A stretch of DNA of 64,000 nt from Xestospongia muta (GCA_963693285.1 OY848920.1:5035135-5099134), one strand, 5' to 3'. Positions 1 through 13,740 are shown, counted from the stretch's first letter. Notes: generated from the sequence alone by a model not told the origin. Made by a program: numbers and translations.

Positions 1-702
1 CATGTCACATTTGGAGTCTCTGCCTCCTCATTCATATCGAATATGGCCATCAAACAGAATGCCTATGACCACGCTAATCAGTACCCCCTAGCAGCCAAAG
101 TTGTACATGAATCCTTTTACATGGATGACGGTTTGACAGGAGCAGACACCATAGAAAATGCACAGAAACTACAGCAACAGCTACAGGACCTCTTTGCCTG
201 TGGTGGTTTCCTATTACATAAGTGGAATTGTAGCAAACCTTTTGTCATAGAGCACCTACCACCTAACTTATGTGATTCTCCATCCTCACAAGACAATCCA
301 GATCACGATCAATTCACCAAAACCTTGGGCATGCAGTGGAATTCTAGTAATGACTATTTCCACTTAACTGTGGCAAAACTATCTTCCGGGGAAAATATCA
401 CCAAGCATGCTCTGATATCTGACGTAGCTAAGACTTATGATGTTTTAGGGTGGTTTTCACCAACTACAATCAAGGTTAAGATCCTGTTCCAACGACTCTG
501 GAAAGTGAATGTTGGTTGGGACAATCCTGTTCCTACAGATATATGTGATGAATGGTTGAAGTGGAGGACTGAGCTGAAGCTACTCTCCAACAAGCTTATA
601 CCACGTTATTATTTTCCCAAAAATACTAGCCTTGGAACTCTACAACTTCATGGTTTCTCCAATGCTTCAGAGTCTGCTTATTCAGCTGTGATATACTTGT
701 GA
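1..702 (+). pseudogene. BEL/Pao reverse transcriptase fragment
   Basis: The open frame runs from base 1 to the TGA at 700-702, with no need for the ATG at 43. The YxDD-type catalytic box is present as FYMDDGLTGADT near residues 40-50. The usual Pao signature follows (GGFLLHKWN, then LGMQW, then a DVLGWFSPTTIKVK connection segment) and the start of RNase H (HGFSNASESAYSA). The first RNase H acidic residue, normally the Asp of FSDAS in this family, reads Asn here. The frame then stops. It would have copied the element RNA in a cytoplasmic particle, but this copy is inactive. Confidence 0.9.
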
Positions 703-1267
703 ATGGTTGACTCCAATGGAAGGGTACATGTATCCTTGTGACTTCAAAAATGAAAGTAGCTCCTGTTAAACGTCTGACCATCGCTCGTTTAGAATCGTGT
801 GGTGCCCGCCTCCTGGCTGATTTACTCTCCCATGTAAAAAAAAATTTCAAATTCCCTTAGTGGATGTGTATGTCTGGACAGATAGCACGATTGTCCTTGG
901 ATGGATTACTGGAAATCCTAGAAGGTTTAAGACTTATGTGGGAAATCATGTCTCCCATATAATTGATCAATTACTACCAGAACGATGGCACCATGTTAAT
1001 GGGGTCGATAACCTAGCTGACTGTGCTTTGAGAGGTCTCTATCCTTCTGAACTTTTACAACACACCTTGTGGTGGGATGGCCCTGAATGGCTACAGATAG
1101 AATCAACTGAGTGGCCCAAACAATTTGACAGGCCACAGGTTAGTGTTTCTGAGGTGGAAAGAGAGGTATACCATATCATGATCACAGATTCTCAGGAACC
1201 ACTGATATCAACTGAACGCTACTCAAGTTTTGTTTGTTTAAAACACGTCACTGCTTGGGTATTCTGA
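703..1267 (+). pseudogene. BEL/Pao RNase H region, frame-broken
   Basis: After the TGA at 702 the homology continues in other frames. There is a short segment with a RLTIARLES-like block (about 770-800), then an open segment from about 855 containing VWTDSTIVLGWI, which carries the second RNase H acidic motif, and a tail with ERWHHVNGVDNLAD typical of Pao. A run of nine adenines near 838-846 marks one frame change. The open frame stops at 1267. It is a decayed continuation of the reverse transcriptase piece. Confidence 0.85.
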
Positions 1268-1469
1268 CTTATCAACAATTGCTGTGCAAAGGTGAATAAT
1301 AACTTGACCAACCAGTCTCCATCACTATTCATCGGTGAGTTGACATAAGAAGTCAATTCCATCAGGCGTGATAGTGGGTTACCTAATAATAATTGTCTGA
1401 TACCTCTTCATCCATTTTTAGATCCAGCAGGCCTACTACGTGTAGGTGGCTGAGAGCAAAACTCTAAAT

Positions 1470-2150
1470 TGTCTTATGCAAGTATGCACCCAATCATACT
1501 ACAAGGAAAAAACCCGATAACAAGACTCCTTGTTCACTCAGAACATCTGCTCCTGCTGCATGCTGGTCCCGCATTATTGTGGTCATCTTTGTCACTTCGT
1601 TTTCACATTGTTAGGGGACGAAAAATAGTTTGAACTGTCACTCGAGGTTGTATTGTCTGCAGACGTCAATCTGCCAGACCTACTCCACAGATAATGGGTA
1701 GACTATTAGTTGAAATAGTAACCCCTGGACCAATATTAAATAAGGTTGGTGTGGACTTTGTTGGTCCGCTGGTAGTCAATATGGTCATGTCCGAAGACCT
1801 ACGCTTACCAAAGCCTATGTTTGTTTGTTTGTATCTCTTTCTGTCAAAGCTGTTAATTTGGAAACAGTCACTGACTTGACAAGTGACGCCTTCATAGCGT
1901 GTCTTAGGTGCTTTGTCTCACGCAGGGGGAAACCAAGTTTAATTCTTAGTGATCACGGAACAAATTTTGTGGAAGCTAAAAGGGAGCTTCAAGAATTCGT
2001 GAAATTTTTAGAAGAGCAAAAGACCCAAAAGGCAATATCAGAATTTTGCACAACACAGAATATTTAATGGCATTTTATTCCTGAGCGTGGTCCACATTTC
2101 GGAGGTTTGTGGGAGGCCACTGTAAAAAGCTTTAGATTCATCTACGAAAG
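1470..2150 (+). pseudogene. BEL/Pao integrase, zinc region and DDE core, frame-broken
   Basis: A zinc-binding-like segment (about 1480-1690, HPIILQGKNPITRLL through GCIVCRR, frame-shifted) precedes the integrase core. The first catalytic Asp lies in GVDFVGPL (about 1750-1775). The second lies in LILSDHGTNFVEAKREL (about 1940-1990). The Glu region HFGGLWEATVKSF lies near 2095-2135. A frameshift near 1825 divides the core in two overlapping frames and a TAA at about 2065 interrupts it again. The intact protein would insert element cDNA. This copy cannot. Confidence 0.85.
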
Positions 2151-2404
2151 GTTGCCATGAATGTGAAGTTCACCTTTGAAGAACTCACCACTTTTTTGAC
2201 ACATATTGAGGCTGTATTAAACAGCAGACCTTTAGTACTTTACCTTCTGATGATGATGGAATTGAAGCCTTAACACCCGGTCATTTTCTAATTGCTCGAC
2301 CACTAGAATCTATTCCTGACCCCTTGTCTTCGTATGGTTTCCTATTAATCCTGAGACGTTGGCATTTGGTCCAAGCTCTGGTGCGTCACTTTTGGAAGAG
2401 GTGA

Positions 2405-2659
2405 TCCACTGAATACCTTGTGGCCCTCAGGAAATCCAATAAATGGCATAGTAGACACAGGAATGTTTGCATCGGGGACATCGTACTTGTGCAAGAAGAC
2501 AGTTTGATTCCATCTAAATGGCCTTTAGCACGAGTAACTCAAGTTCATGTTGGCCCCAGATGGTGTAATACGAGTTGTGGTTATCAAGACCGCCCAAGGT
2601 ACATATACCAGGCCCGTTAACAAGGTTGTGGTGCTGTTGCCTATGAACGAACATTGAAT
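2405..2659 (+). pseudogene. BEL/Pao post-integrase C-terminal domain
   Basis: The segment encodes WHSRHRNVCIGDIVLVQED and PLARVTQVHVGP, the DUF5641-like domain that closes pol in BEL/Pao elements. One frame change near 2565 is needed before the terminal PVNKVVVLLP block, and the frame stops at about 2657-2659. The domain position and end match the family. Confidence 0.8.
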
Positions 2660-2876
2660 TAAACATTGTAATTTTTTTTGTGTACTATTATCTATCTGAA
2701 GACCGTCGATCTTGGCTGGCAGTATGTCAATGATTGTTGTATAGATCTCATTTACAATATATATTCCGAAAATACTCAATTTACTTATTGTTAGAAAAAA
2801 ATTTTACATAGTCATGATCAGGTTTATCTGGGCTGGTTAGTTGTCTGTCTGGATCCGAAAAGGAGCTTGTACAACA
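2660..2876. other. Non-coding spacer, possibly BEL/Pao 3' LTR
   Basis: This stretch lies between the pol stop and the satellite. An LTR would be expected here, but no partner is in the window and no clear TG...CA pair was found. Nothing else is recognisable. Confidence 0.3.
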
Positions 2877-5800
2877 CATTCAGATCACAAGTAGTAACAG
2901 TATTATAAATATGGAAAGAAAAATAATTGAGTAAAAATGAAAAGATTGGATTGAAATACACTTAGAATTTATACTACATAATATCACACTTACCAACTAT
3001 TATATTGTAAACGACATATTTAGCTCATAAGTAATCACAGCGTCATAAATTTAAAAAAAGGAAATAAATGAAAACATTGGGTTGAAATATGTTTAGAATT
3101 TACACTACATTATATCACACTTACCAACTATTATATTGTAAAGGAGATGTTCAGATCACAAGTGGTCACAGTATCATAAGTGTGGAAAGAAAAACAATAG
3201 ATTTATTAAAATGAAAACATTGGATTGAAATACACTTAAAATTTACACTACATTATATCACACTTACCAACTATTATATTGTAAAGGAGATGTTCAGATC
3301 ACAAGCGGTCACAGAATCATAAATGTGGAAAGAAAAACAATAGATTTATTAAAATGAAAACATTGGATTGAAATACACTTAAAATTTATACTAGATTATA
3401 TCACACTTACCAATTATTATTTGTAAAGGACACATTCAGATCACAAGTAGTCACAGCATTATAAATATGGAATGAAAATAACAAAGTAAAAATGAAGAGA
3501 TTGGTTTAAATACACTTGGAATTTATACTACATTATATCACACTTACCAACTATTATATTGTAAATGATACCTTTAGATCACAAGTAATCACAGCATCAT
3601 AAATATGAAAAGAAGGAAACAAAATGAAAACATTGGGTTGAAATAGGTTTAGAATTTACACTACATTATATCACACTTACCAACTATTATATTGTAAAGG
3701 AGACGTTCAGATCACAAGTGGTCACAGTACCATAAATATGGAAAGAAAAACAATAGATTTATTAAAATGAAAACATTGGATTGAAATACACTTAGAATTC
3801 ACACTACATTATATCACACTTACCAACTATTATATTGTAAAGGAGACATTCAGTTCACAAGCGGTCACAGTACCATAAATATGGAAAGAAAAACAATAGA
3901 TTTATTAAAATGAAAACATTGGATTGAAATACACTTAGAATTCATACTACATTATATCACACTTACCAACTATTATATTGTAAAGGAGATGTTCAGATCA
4001 CAAGTGGTCACAGTATCATAAAGATGGAAAGAAAAACAATAGATTTATTAAAATGAAAACATTGGATTGAAATACACTTAAAATTTATACTACATTATAA
4101 CACATTTACCAACTATTATTTGTAAAGGACACATTTAGATCATAAGTAGTCACAGCATCATAAACATGGAAAGACACAATAGATTAATCATAATGAAAAC
4201 ATTGGATTGAAATACACTTAAAATTTATACTACATTATATCACACTTACCAACTATTATTTGTAAAGGACACATTCAGATCACAAGTAGTCACAGTGTTA
4301 TAAATATGGAAAGAAAAATAATTGAGTAAAAGTCAAAAGATTGGTTTAAATACACTTAGAATTTATACTACATTATATCACACTTACAAACTATTATATA
4401 TGACATATTTAGCTCATAAGTAATCACAGCATCATAAATTAAAAAAAAGGAAATAAAATGAAAACATTGGGTTGAAATATGTTTAGAATTTACACTACAT
4501 TATATCACACTTACCAACTATTATATTGTAAAAGAAATGTTCAGATCACAAGCGGTCACAGTATCATAAATGTGGAAAGAAAAACAATAGATTTATTAAA
4601 ATGAAAACATTGGATTGAAATACACTTAGAATTCATGCTACATTATATCACACTTACCAACTATTATATTGTAACTGACATATTTAGATCATAAGTAATC
4701 ACAGCATCTTAAATATGAAAAAAAGGAAATAAAATGAAAACGTTAGGTTGAAATACATTTAGAATTTACACTACATTAATCACACTTACAAACTATTATA
4801 TTGTAAAGGAGACCTTCAGATCACATGCGGTCACAGTATCATAAATATGGAAAGAAAACAATAGATTTATTAAAATCAAATCATTGGATTGAAATAAACT
4901 TAGAATTTATACTGCATTATATCACACTTACCAACTATTATATTGTAAATGACACCTTTAGATCACAAGTAATTACAGCATCATAAATTAAAAAAAAGGA
5001 AATAAAATGAAAACATTGGGTTGAAATATGTTTAGAATTTACACTACATTATATCACACTTACCAACTATTATATTGTAAAAGAAATGTTCAGATCACAA
5101 GCGGTCACAGTATCATAAATGTGGAAAGAAAAACAATAGATTTATTAAAATGAAAACATTGGATTGAAATACACATTAAAAAATTTATACTACATTATAT
5201 CACATTTACCAACTATTACATTGTAAAGGACACATTCAGATTACAAGTAGTCACAGCATTATAAATATGGAATGAAAATAACAGAGTAAAAATGAAAAGA
5301 TTGGTTAAAATACACTTGGAATTTATACTACATTATATCACACTTACCAACTATTATATTGTAAATGACACCTTTAGATCACAAGTAATCACAGCATCAT
5401 AAATATGAAAAGAAGGAAACAAAATGAAAACGTTAGGTTGAAATACGTTTAGAATTTACACTACATTAATCACACTTACAAACTATTATATTGTAAAGGA
5501 GACCTTCAGATCACATGCGGTCACAGTATCATAAATATGGAAAGAAAAACAATAGATTTATTAAAATGAAAACATTGGATTGAAATACACTTAGAATTCA
5601 TGCTACATTATATCACACTTACCAACTATTATATTGTAACTGACATATTTAGATCATAAGTAATCACAGCATCTTAAATATGAAAAAAAAGAAATAATAT
5701 GAAAACATTGACTTGGAATACATATAGAATTTACACTACATATATCACACTTACCAACTATTATATTGTATATGACAAATTTAGATCACAAGTAATCACA

Positions 5801-8800
5801 GCATCATAAATATAAAAAAAAAGGAAATAAAATGAAAAAATTGGGTTGAAATACGTTAAGAATTTACACTATATTATATCACACTTACTAACTATTATAT
5901 TGTAAAGGAGATGTTCAGATCACAAGCGGTGACAGTATCATAAATATGGAAAGAAAAACAATAGATTTATTGAAATGAAAACATTGGATTGAAATACACT
6001 TAGAATTCATACTACATTATATCACACTTACCAACTATTATATTGTAAAGGAGATGTTCAGATCACAAGTGGTCACAGTATCATAAAGATGGAAAGAAAA
6101 ACAATAGATTTATTAAAATGAAAACATTGGATTGAAATACACTTAAAATTTATACTAATTATATCACATTTACCAACTATTATTTGTAAAGGACACATTT
6201 AGATCATAAGTAATCACAGCATCATAAACATGGAAAGACACAATAGATTAATCATAATGATAACATTGGATTGAAATACACTTAAAATTTATACTACATT
6301 ATATCACACTTACCAACTATTATTTGTAAAGGACACATTCAGATCACAAGTAGTCACAGTATTATGAATATGGAAAGAAAAATAATTGTGTAAAACTCAA
6401 AAGATTGGTTTAAATACACTTAGAATTTATACTACATTATATCACACTTACCAACTATTATATTGTAAATGACATATTTAGCTCATAAGTAATCACAGCA
6501 TCATAAATTAAAAAAAAGGAAATAAAATGAAAACATTGGGTTGAAATATGTTTAGAATTTACACTACATTATATCACACTTACCAACTATTATATTGTAA
6601 AAGAAATGTTCAGATCACAAGCGGTCACAGTATCATAAAAGTGGAAAGAAAAACAATAGATTTATTAAAATGAAAACATTGGATTGAAATACACATTAAA
6701 AAATTTATACTACATTATATCACATTTACCAACTATTACATTGTAAAGGACACATTCAGATCACAAGTAGTCACAGCATTATAAATATGGAATGAAAATA
6801 ACAGAGTAAAAATGAAAAGATTGGTTAAAATACACTTGGAATTTATACTACATTATATCACACTTACCAACTATTATATTGTAAATGACACCTTTAGATC
6901 ACAAGTAATCACAGCATCATAAATATGAAAAGAAGGAAACAAAATGAAAACATTGGGTTGAAATAGGTTTAGAATTTACACTACATTATATCACACTTAC
7001 CAACTATTATATTGTAAAGGAGATGTTTAGATCACGAGTGGTCACAGTACCATAAACATGGAAAGAAAACAATAGATTTATTAAAATGAAAACATTGGAT
7101 TGAAATACACTTAGAATTCATGCTACATTATATCACACTTACCAACTATTATATTGTAACTGTCATATTTAGATCATAAGTAATCACAGCATCTTAAATA
7201 TGAAAAAAAGGAAATAAAATGAAAATGTTAGGTTGAAATACGTTTAGAATTTACACTACATTAATCACACTTACAAACTATTATATTGTAAAGGAGACCT
7301 TCAGATCACATGCAGTGACAGTATCATAAATATGGAAAGAAAACAATAGATTTATTAAAATCAAATCATTGGATTGAAATAAACTTAGAATTTATACTAC
7401 ATTATATCACACTTACTAACTATTATATTGTAAATGATATATTTAGATCATAAGTAATCACAAAATCTTAAATATGGAAAAAAAGGAAGTAAAATGAAAA
7501 CAGTGGGTTGGAATACATTTAGAATTTACACTACATTATATCACCCTTACCAACTATTATATTGTAAATGACACATTTAGATCATAAGTAATCACAGCAT
7601 CATAAATATAAAAAAAGGAAATAAAATTAAAAAAGTTGGGTTGAAATATGTTAAGAAGTTACACTACATTATAACACACTTACAAACTATTATATTGTAA
7701 AGGAGACGTTCAGATCACAAGCGGTGACAGTATCATAAATATGGAAAGAAAACAATAGATTTATTAAAATCAAATCATTGGATTGAAATATACTTAGAAT
7801 TTATACTACATTATATCACACTTACCAACTATTATATTGTAAATGATATATTTAGATCATAAGTAATCACAGCATCTTAAATATGAAAAAAAAAGAAATA
7901 ATATGAAAACATTGGATTGAAATACACTTAGAATTTATACTACATTATATCACACTTACCAACTATTATATTGTAAATGACACATTTAGATCATAAGTAA
8001 TCACAGCATCATAAATATGAAAAAAAGGAAATAAAATGAAAACATCAGGTTGAAATACGTTTAGAATTTACACTACATTATATCACACTTACCAACTATT
8101 ATATTGTAAAGGAGACGTTCAGATCACAAGCGGTGACAGTATCATAAATATGGAAAGAAAAACAATAGATTTATTAAAATGAAAACATTGGATTGAAATA
8201 CACTTAAAATTTATACTACATTATATCACACTTACAAACTATTATATTGTACATGATACATTTAGATCATAAGTAATCACAGCATCATAGATATGAAAAA
8301 AAGAAATAAAATGAAAACATCAGGTTGAAATACGTTTAGAATTTACACTACATTATATCACACTTACCAACTATTATATTGTAAAGGAGACGTTCAGATC
8401 ACAAGCAGTGACAGTATCATAAATATGGAAAGAAAAACAATAGATTTATTAAAATGAAAACATTGGATTGAAATACACTTAGAATTTATACTACATTATA
8501 TCACACTTACAAACTATTATATTGTAAATGATACATTTAGATCATAAGTAATCACAGCATCATAGATATGAAAAAAAGAGATAAAATGAAAACATCAGGT
8601 TGAAATACGTTTAGAATTTACACTACATTATATCACAATTACCAACTATTATATTGTAAAGGAGACGTTCAGATCACAAGCAGTCACAGTGTCATAAATA
8701 TGGAGAGAAGAACAATAGATTTATTAAAATGAAATCATTGGATTGAAATACACTTAGAATTTATAATACATTATATCACACTTACCAACTATTATATTGT

Positions 8801-9312
8801 AAAAGACACATTCACTTTATAAGTAGTCACAGCATCATAAACATGGAAAGAAACAATAGAGTAAATAAAATGAAAACCTTGGATAGAAATACACTTAGAA
8901 TTTATACTAGATTATATTACACTTACCAACAATGATATTGTAAATGACAGATCCAGATCACAAGTAATCACAGCATAATAAATATCAAAAGGAAAACAAT
9001 AGAGTAAATAATGATAGCATCATAAATCGTTGGAAAGAAAAATAATAATGTAAATAAAATGAAAACTTTGGATTGAAATACGCTTAGAATTTACACTACA
9101 TTTTATCACACTTACCAACTGTTATATTGTAATTGACACACTAAGATCACTAGTAGTCACAGCATAGTAAACTTGGAAAGAATAGAGTAAATAAAATAAA
9201 AACATTTGATAGAAATACACTTAGAATTTATACTACATTATATCACACTTACCAACTATTATATTGTAAAGGACACATTCAGATCACAAGCAGTCACAGT
9301 ATCATAAATATG
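2877..9312. repeat. Satellite array, about 131-144 bp monomers with higher-order structure
   Basis: An AT-rich unit recurs head-to-tail across about 6.4 kb. The anchor ATCACACTTACCAACTATTA occurs at spacings of 131, 143, 143, 137, 133, 143, 143 and 143 bp from 2985 onward, so roughly 45 units are present. Two main monomer classes differ by a short segment: the longer class has AACAATAGATTTATTAAAATG, the shorter has AAAAGGAAATAAAATG. Variant-specific blocks recur at about 549, 1520 and 2065 bp, indicating higher-order duplication. Units after about 8800 are more diverged. No coding frame runs through it. Confidence 0.95.
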
Positions 9313-9879
9313 AGTGTTAATTCAAATAATTGCCATAGTCTAAATAATTTACTTAAACATAAATGGAGGAGGGGCAAGACAAACAATTAGTTCTTAATTG
9401 TTAGGAGCCTCACTGTACCTCCCTCCTTTATTACTTAAAATGTGAACTCTTTATGCATACAAATATATCTGGATTCATGTTAAGTAGGTGTATAAACCAC
9501 ACCCATTTAATACTATTAGAAACTATAGCATGCGTTTAGCATCCAAATTAAATATTGCAATAATGGGAGAAGCTCACTTTTGGCTATGCATGATATGCTC
9601 AAGCATTTAGGGTTTAGATTTTGGGATGGGATCTAGTAACAGTATAAAAGTAGATATATACTTATATATAGTATATCAATTACCACGTGAAAACCACTCC
9701 CATTATTGCAATGGAAAGCAACAAAGAAAGCAGGAGTAAGAAAGGGGTGTATCATGTGTGCCTACAAACAAACCTGGAGTAAGAAAAGGTTGTGTCATCT
9801 GTGATCAGTTAAATGATTCTAGACATCATTTCTTACTTCTTTTCTTTCTCTTTCTAACTGCTTTCTTTTTTTTTCTTTA
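9313..9879. other. Intergenic stretch
   Basis: Apart from the small inverted-repeat element at 9554-9712, the stretch holds pyrimidine-rich sequence (9835-9880) and no supported gene. Confidence 0.5.
9554..9712. repeat. Short inverted-repeat element (MITE-like)
   Basis: The 16-mer ATTGCAATAATGGGAG at 9554-9569 is repeated perfectly inverted at 9697-9712. The 127 bp between is non-coding. A related end (CCACTCCCATAATTGTAATG) occurs near 53173, suggesting a dispersed family. No target duplication was confirmed. Confidence 0.5.
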
Positions 9880-10007
9880 TCACTGATCGAGGCTTCCGTT
9901 TTGGTACTTTTTCCTCATGCTACTTTGAATAACAATGCCATCATCTTCATCAGGTCTTCATGGCAATATGATAATAGACGCTATAACCACCAGCTGTATA
10001 ACAGCAC
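9880..10007 (-). pseudogene. Last exon of a putative type I membrane protein: TM helix and short tail, with in-frame TGA
   Basis: On the minus strand an acceptor (TTTGCAG, ag at 10009-10008) opens a phase-1 exon. It encodes a 15-residue hydrophobic stretch (AVIQLVVIASIIILP), then TGA at 9960-9958. In the same frame a charged tail of 25 residues (starting RPDEDDGIVIQSS) follows and ends at TGA 9882-9880. The open, charged tail after the stop suggests the first TGA is a lesion, perhaps CGA to TGA, unless the gene really ends there. The phase matches the exon at 10149-10209. Family unknown; the layout of ectodomain, single helix and short tail would suit an integrin-alpha-like or other single-pass receptor. 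Confidence 0.4.
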
Positions 10008-10148
10008 CTGCAAACTGAGCATAAAGTTGACTTTTATGTTCTAAGAGTTTCTTTTTTTACATTAATCTTATCTTGGAAATATGTCTAGTTTCAACAATGT
10101 CAATTTTTTTCATAAAGGCACTAGATGCTAAAAGTGACCTTGATTTAC

Positions 10149-10209
10149 CTTCTTCTTGCTCTTTACTTGTTTCAGCATCTGACAATGTTGTAGACAGCAT
10201 TGTAACTGA
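10149..10209 (-). CDS. Small exon upstream of the TM exon
   Basis: The acceptor TTTATGCAG and the donor GAAG|GTAAATC bound a 61-nt phase 0 to phase 1 exon encoding SVTMLSTTLSDAETSKEQEE. The sequence is Ser/Thr and acid rich, as in juxtamembrane stalks. The phase-1 end joins exactly to the exon at 10007. No homology was recognised; the call rests on splice signals, frame and position. Confidence 0.35.
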
Positions 10210-12473
10210 CTGCATAAACAATAAAAAAAATTTGAGGATTCTATATTAAACTCTGGATATCATATAACAGTACACTAATAGTGTATTTGATGTATGTTAG
10301 CACAAATGCTCTGATCACAACACAAACTGATCTATTTGAGTATATGAGTGTATGTCTGCAATTGCACAAATGTAAGCATTCACATATAAAGCTCTGGTGC
10401 AGCATCATATGACAACTATGTCAACATTGTAGTATGAATGCAGTCTCTCTGTATAATGATAGTTGGACATAGACTTTAAAAAGATTAGGAAAAGAGCTTG
10501 TGACTGAATGTCCTAAGAATATTGGAAAAGACTGGCTGGCTATTGAATTCACTAAATAGTATATTACATTTGCTGTGTCTCATGTTTGATATGTATCAAA
10601 AAATGAGCGAGAAGTTTATCATCAATTTCTCATTTTTCTGGTAGAATATGGAGCATGTGAACTTGTAAGCAATGAAAGTGAGAAAGGTTGTCAACACAAA
10701 TCATCTTGCTGTATGGAAGGTTTACAGTCCTATAGTACATCTATGATGCTACATGGATATTATTGAAAACTTAGTAAAGGACAATGCGAATAATGAACGC
10801 ATTGAGTTTGAAGGTACATGTATAAATATTTAGAGAAACTATAATAGTTTTGTATTATACATAATGTACTGTTATGTACTTTAAACATTCTGTTTATTTT
10901 GGGTACTTATTTTAGTCATAAATGAAGAGTGTAGATTTGAATCTGAATTGCTGTTACATAAAAGGAAAATTATTGTATGTTATCTGAAAGTTGTATCTGA
11001 ATAGGATTTTCAGTATTGCTTGTAAAGATTTTAATTCAAATATTGATGTCATAGTCATAGGAGCACAAGAGTGTTTTTTTCTGTCAGTGTAGTTCATACT
11101 ACCCACCTACAAATATAGTAAAGATTGATAATAAAAATACAGTTAGCTATACTACATCACCACCTGCACCATGTGTTCTAGTCTACTGCCTTTAACAGTC
11201 TTATGTCACTATCACTTGTTAACACTTGTACCACCTTGGCCCTCATTGATTCCCGTTACATACTCATCAACTTTTTCAGTTCCTCCACATTGTCTTGCTA
11301 GTGTCATTCAGAAATTAAATTCAACCAAATACAGAAACAGATTTCTGGATAACTTTTATTTTTAGGGAATTTATCATGAATTCATGGTGCAATGGATGCA
11401 AAAAGGCAAGATATCTTGAGGCAATGGTATCCAATCTCCAATTAAAATTAACAATGCACATTTACTATCATCAATGGAGGACATGTATTACACTAAGTAT
11501 TATGAATTTTTGGGTTTACAAATCATTGTCTCTCAAAAAGTTACTACCTACTCACAAGACTATTCTTCACAATGAATTTGGCATAATTATACCTAAGACA
11601 TTGTTAATACATTCATCAAGTGTTCCTCAGATATGGTTTTTTTGTAGTGACTCACAGTGATGTTGTACTTCTGTCCAAAAAAACTAGCAATCCAGATATT
11701 TCTGTTATTATCATGTACAAAGAAAACATTACCAGAAGTGATCTAACACAGGACTATTGATGTTATAGAGCATTATACTAATTGTGAATCATTGATAACC
11801 ATAATAACTTTTTACTAGAACTGTTTTTTATACTGTGGAGTGAATGAATTACAAATATATAACTTATAACTTAATTTTCTTTGCTTTTTTTAACTGTTTT
11901 GATTGTTTTACTGAGTGAATGAAAAATGAGTCTAAATAAAGTCAATTACTGATCAACATGTATATGTGACATCATGTAACTATAGAAAACTATAGAAAAT
12001 GAATGAAAAAGATAATTAGTTTTATAGATACATATATACAAACAGATTGTACAATTAATATATCTAGTGAGGTGATATCAAAATTTTTACCAGAACACAA
12101 TATAATTACAGCAATGGGAAATTTACCTATAATGTTATAATATGTTAATATATGATTTCATTTATAGGTGATGTAGCCAATTAATATAAATATCAAAGAT
12201 AATCTATATTAAGAAGTCATATGTAGATATTAATTATCTACTTCTTTTGATTAGTAGCAATAAAATCATCTACTTAGAGAAGACTTACTAAATAACTACA
12301 ATGTTCTTTTTTACAGCTGTAAACAACCTGTGCATCACAATTACAATAATTATGTTTTTCAACTTTAGTAAGAAGACCATTGTGCATGTAGTTCATGTCA
12401 TACACCATATACTACTATACATTAGTCAGTTAGTCAATCTGTTATAAATAATGATAACAAAATACATTTGGTA

Positions 12474-12516
12474 GTATCACTAGAGTATGATGATTACAGA
12501 TACATGTAGCTCAATT
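12474..12516. repeat. Dispersed 40-bp repeat, copy 1 (copy 2 at 14765-14807)
   Basis: The string TATCACTAGAGTATGATGAT with the following ACAGATACATGTAGCTCA is nearly identical at both sites in the same orientation. It is the remnant of a dispersed repeat of unknown class. Confidence 0.6.
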
Positions 12517-13589
12517 GTGCATTGATGTGACTGTACATGTATGTACATGATAAAGTCGAGTTTAAATTATGTCCCATACTTTGGAAAACATTTTGAACAA
12601 GCACTTTTTTGACCATTAAACCACTTTATATTATAGAAAAATTCTTTTTGATCCACATTACTGTGAAATGATCTCCCTAACACAGGATAAATCTGCCATT
12701 AAATTATCATGATAAAAGAAGCAGTTATAATATAAGAAAGAAATCATGCCATTATAGTATTGTAAGAAAAAGTAGTATACATGTACATGTACTACTACAT
12801 ACTACATGTATATAAACAAGTCTTCAGAGAGTTTAGTTATGTAGTCTTCATACACACAAATTGTTTTTAAATGTAATTGCACAATTCTGTATGTACCTAC
12901 TAGTACTTATAGTTATCAATGAAGTACCAGCAAACCAGTACAGTGAATAATATCTATTCTCAACGCAATAAAAATAATTGTCACTTATTTATTAAAGCAA
13001 TTAATATAACTGATAAAAAATAGTTATAGTTCAAATTCTATTACTCTAGCACTGTCTTAGCTTCATATGAGTACAATGTCATCCTTCTCCTTCTCCTGTA
13101 AGCTGTCTTACTCAATAATCTCCTTACTAAGGACCTTCAAGTTATTCTAGCTATAAACCTCATCAACACAGGTACATATCACCAACTGTCCTATTCTCCT
13201 CATTAATTCAGATTACCATATCAAGAGTTACTTAGTCAAAGAGATCACAGAGGTTATGGGAATCCACCTCATAGTAAAAAGTGCAAACCAAGAGACCAAG
13301 GTATGGATGATCTCTTAATTAACAAAGACAACAAGCTTATCATCCAACTGATCATTATTATGAATGTTACATATAATACATTTACTTTGTTTTATTACTA
13401 TTTTAGTTAAATATATGTTGTTATACTGTAAGTACATGTAGGTTCTTATGTATTAAATTGATCTTAAAAAGTCCAGTTTATCATAACTTAAGCATGTATT
13501 GATCACTAATTGAACAGGTGATCCTACATAATGTAACATTGACTATTTCATTATGTCATGAGTTGTATCTTGAGATAAGTTTAAACCGG

Positions 13590-13740
13590 ATCTAATGGGT
13601 AAATGAATAGATGAATGGATAACAGCAGATAAATGGACAAATAGATGAATTAATGAATTAATGAATATCTATGAAAATATGCATATACTAAATAGTACAA
13701 TAGATACATGATAGATGAAGTAGATAAATAGATTACAATA
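13590..13740. repeat. Degenerate ATGA/GATA microsatellite
   Basis: Runs of GATGAATG, TAGATGAAT, ATTAATGA and GATAGATGAAGTAGATAAATAG form an imperfect tetranucleotide repeat with no other content. Confidence 0.6.

Larger units (their letters stand above)
1..2659 (+). mobile_element. BEL/Pao LTR retrotransposon, degenerate pol, 5' part off window
   Basis: The stretch keeps BEL/Pao pol order: reverse transcriptase, RNase H, zinc-binding/integrase, then the C-terminal domain that follows integrase in this family. The reading frame is already open at base 1, so the element extends left of the window. Frame changes and stops separate the pieces (listed below), so it is a dead copy. The last coding piece ends near 2659. 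No second LTR can be paired inside the window, so boundaries and target duplication are unknown. It directly precedes the satellite array. Confidence 0.9.

Noticed and set aside
2877..9312. CRISPR-like array
   Set aside because: The units are 131-144 bp, contiguous and homologous throughout, without unique spacers, and the context is eukaryotic.
11171..11660. Two plus-strand open frames of 64 and 94 codons
   Set aside because: No recognisable family, no splice context linking them, composition like translated AT-rich intergenic DNA.
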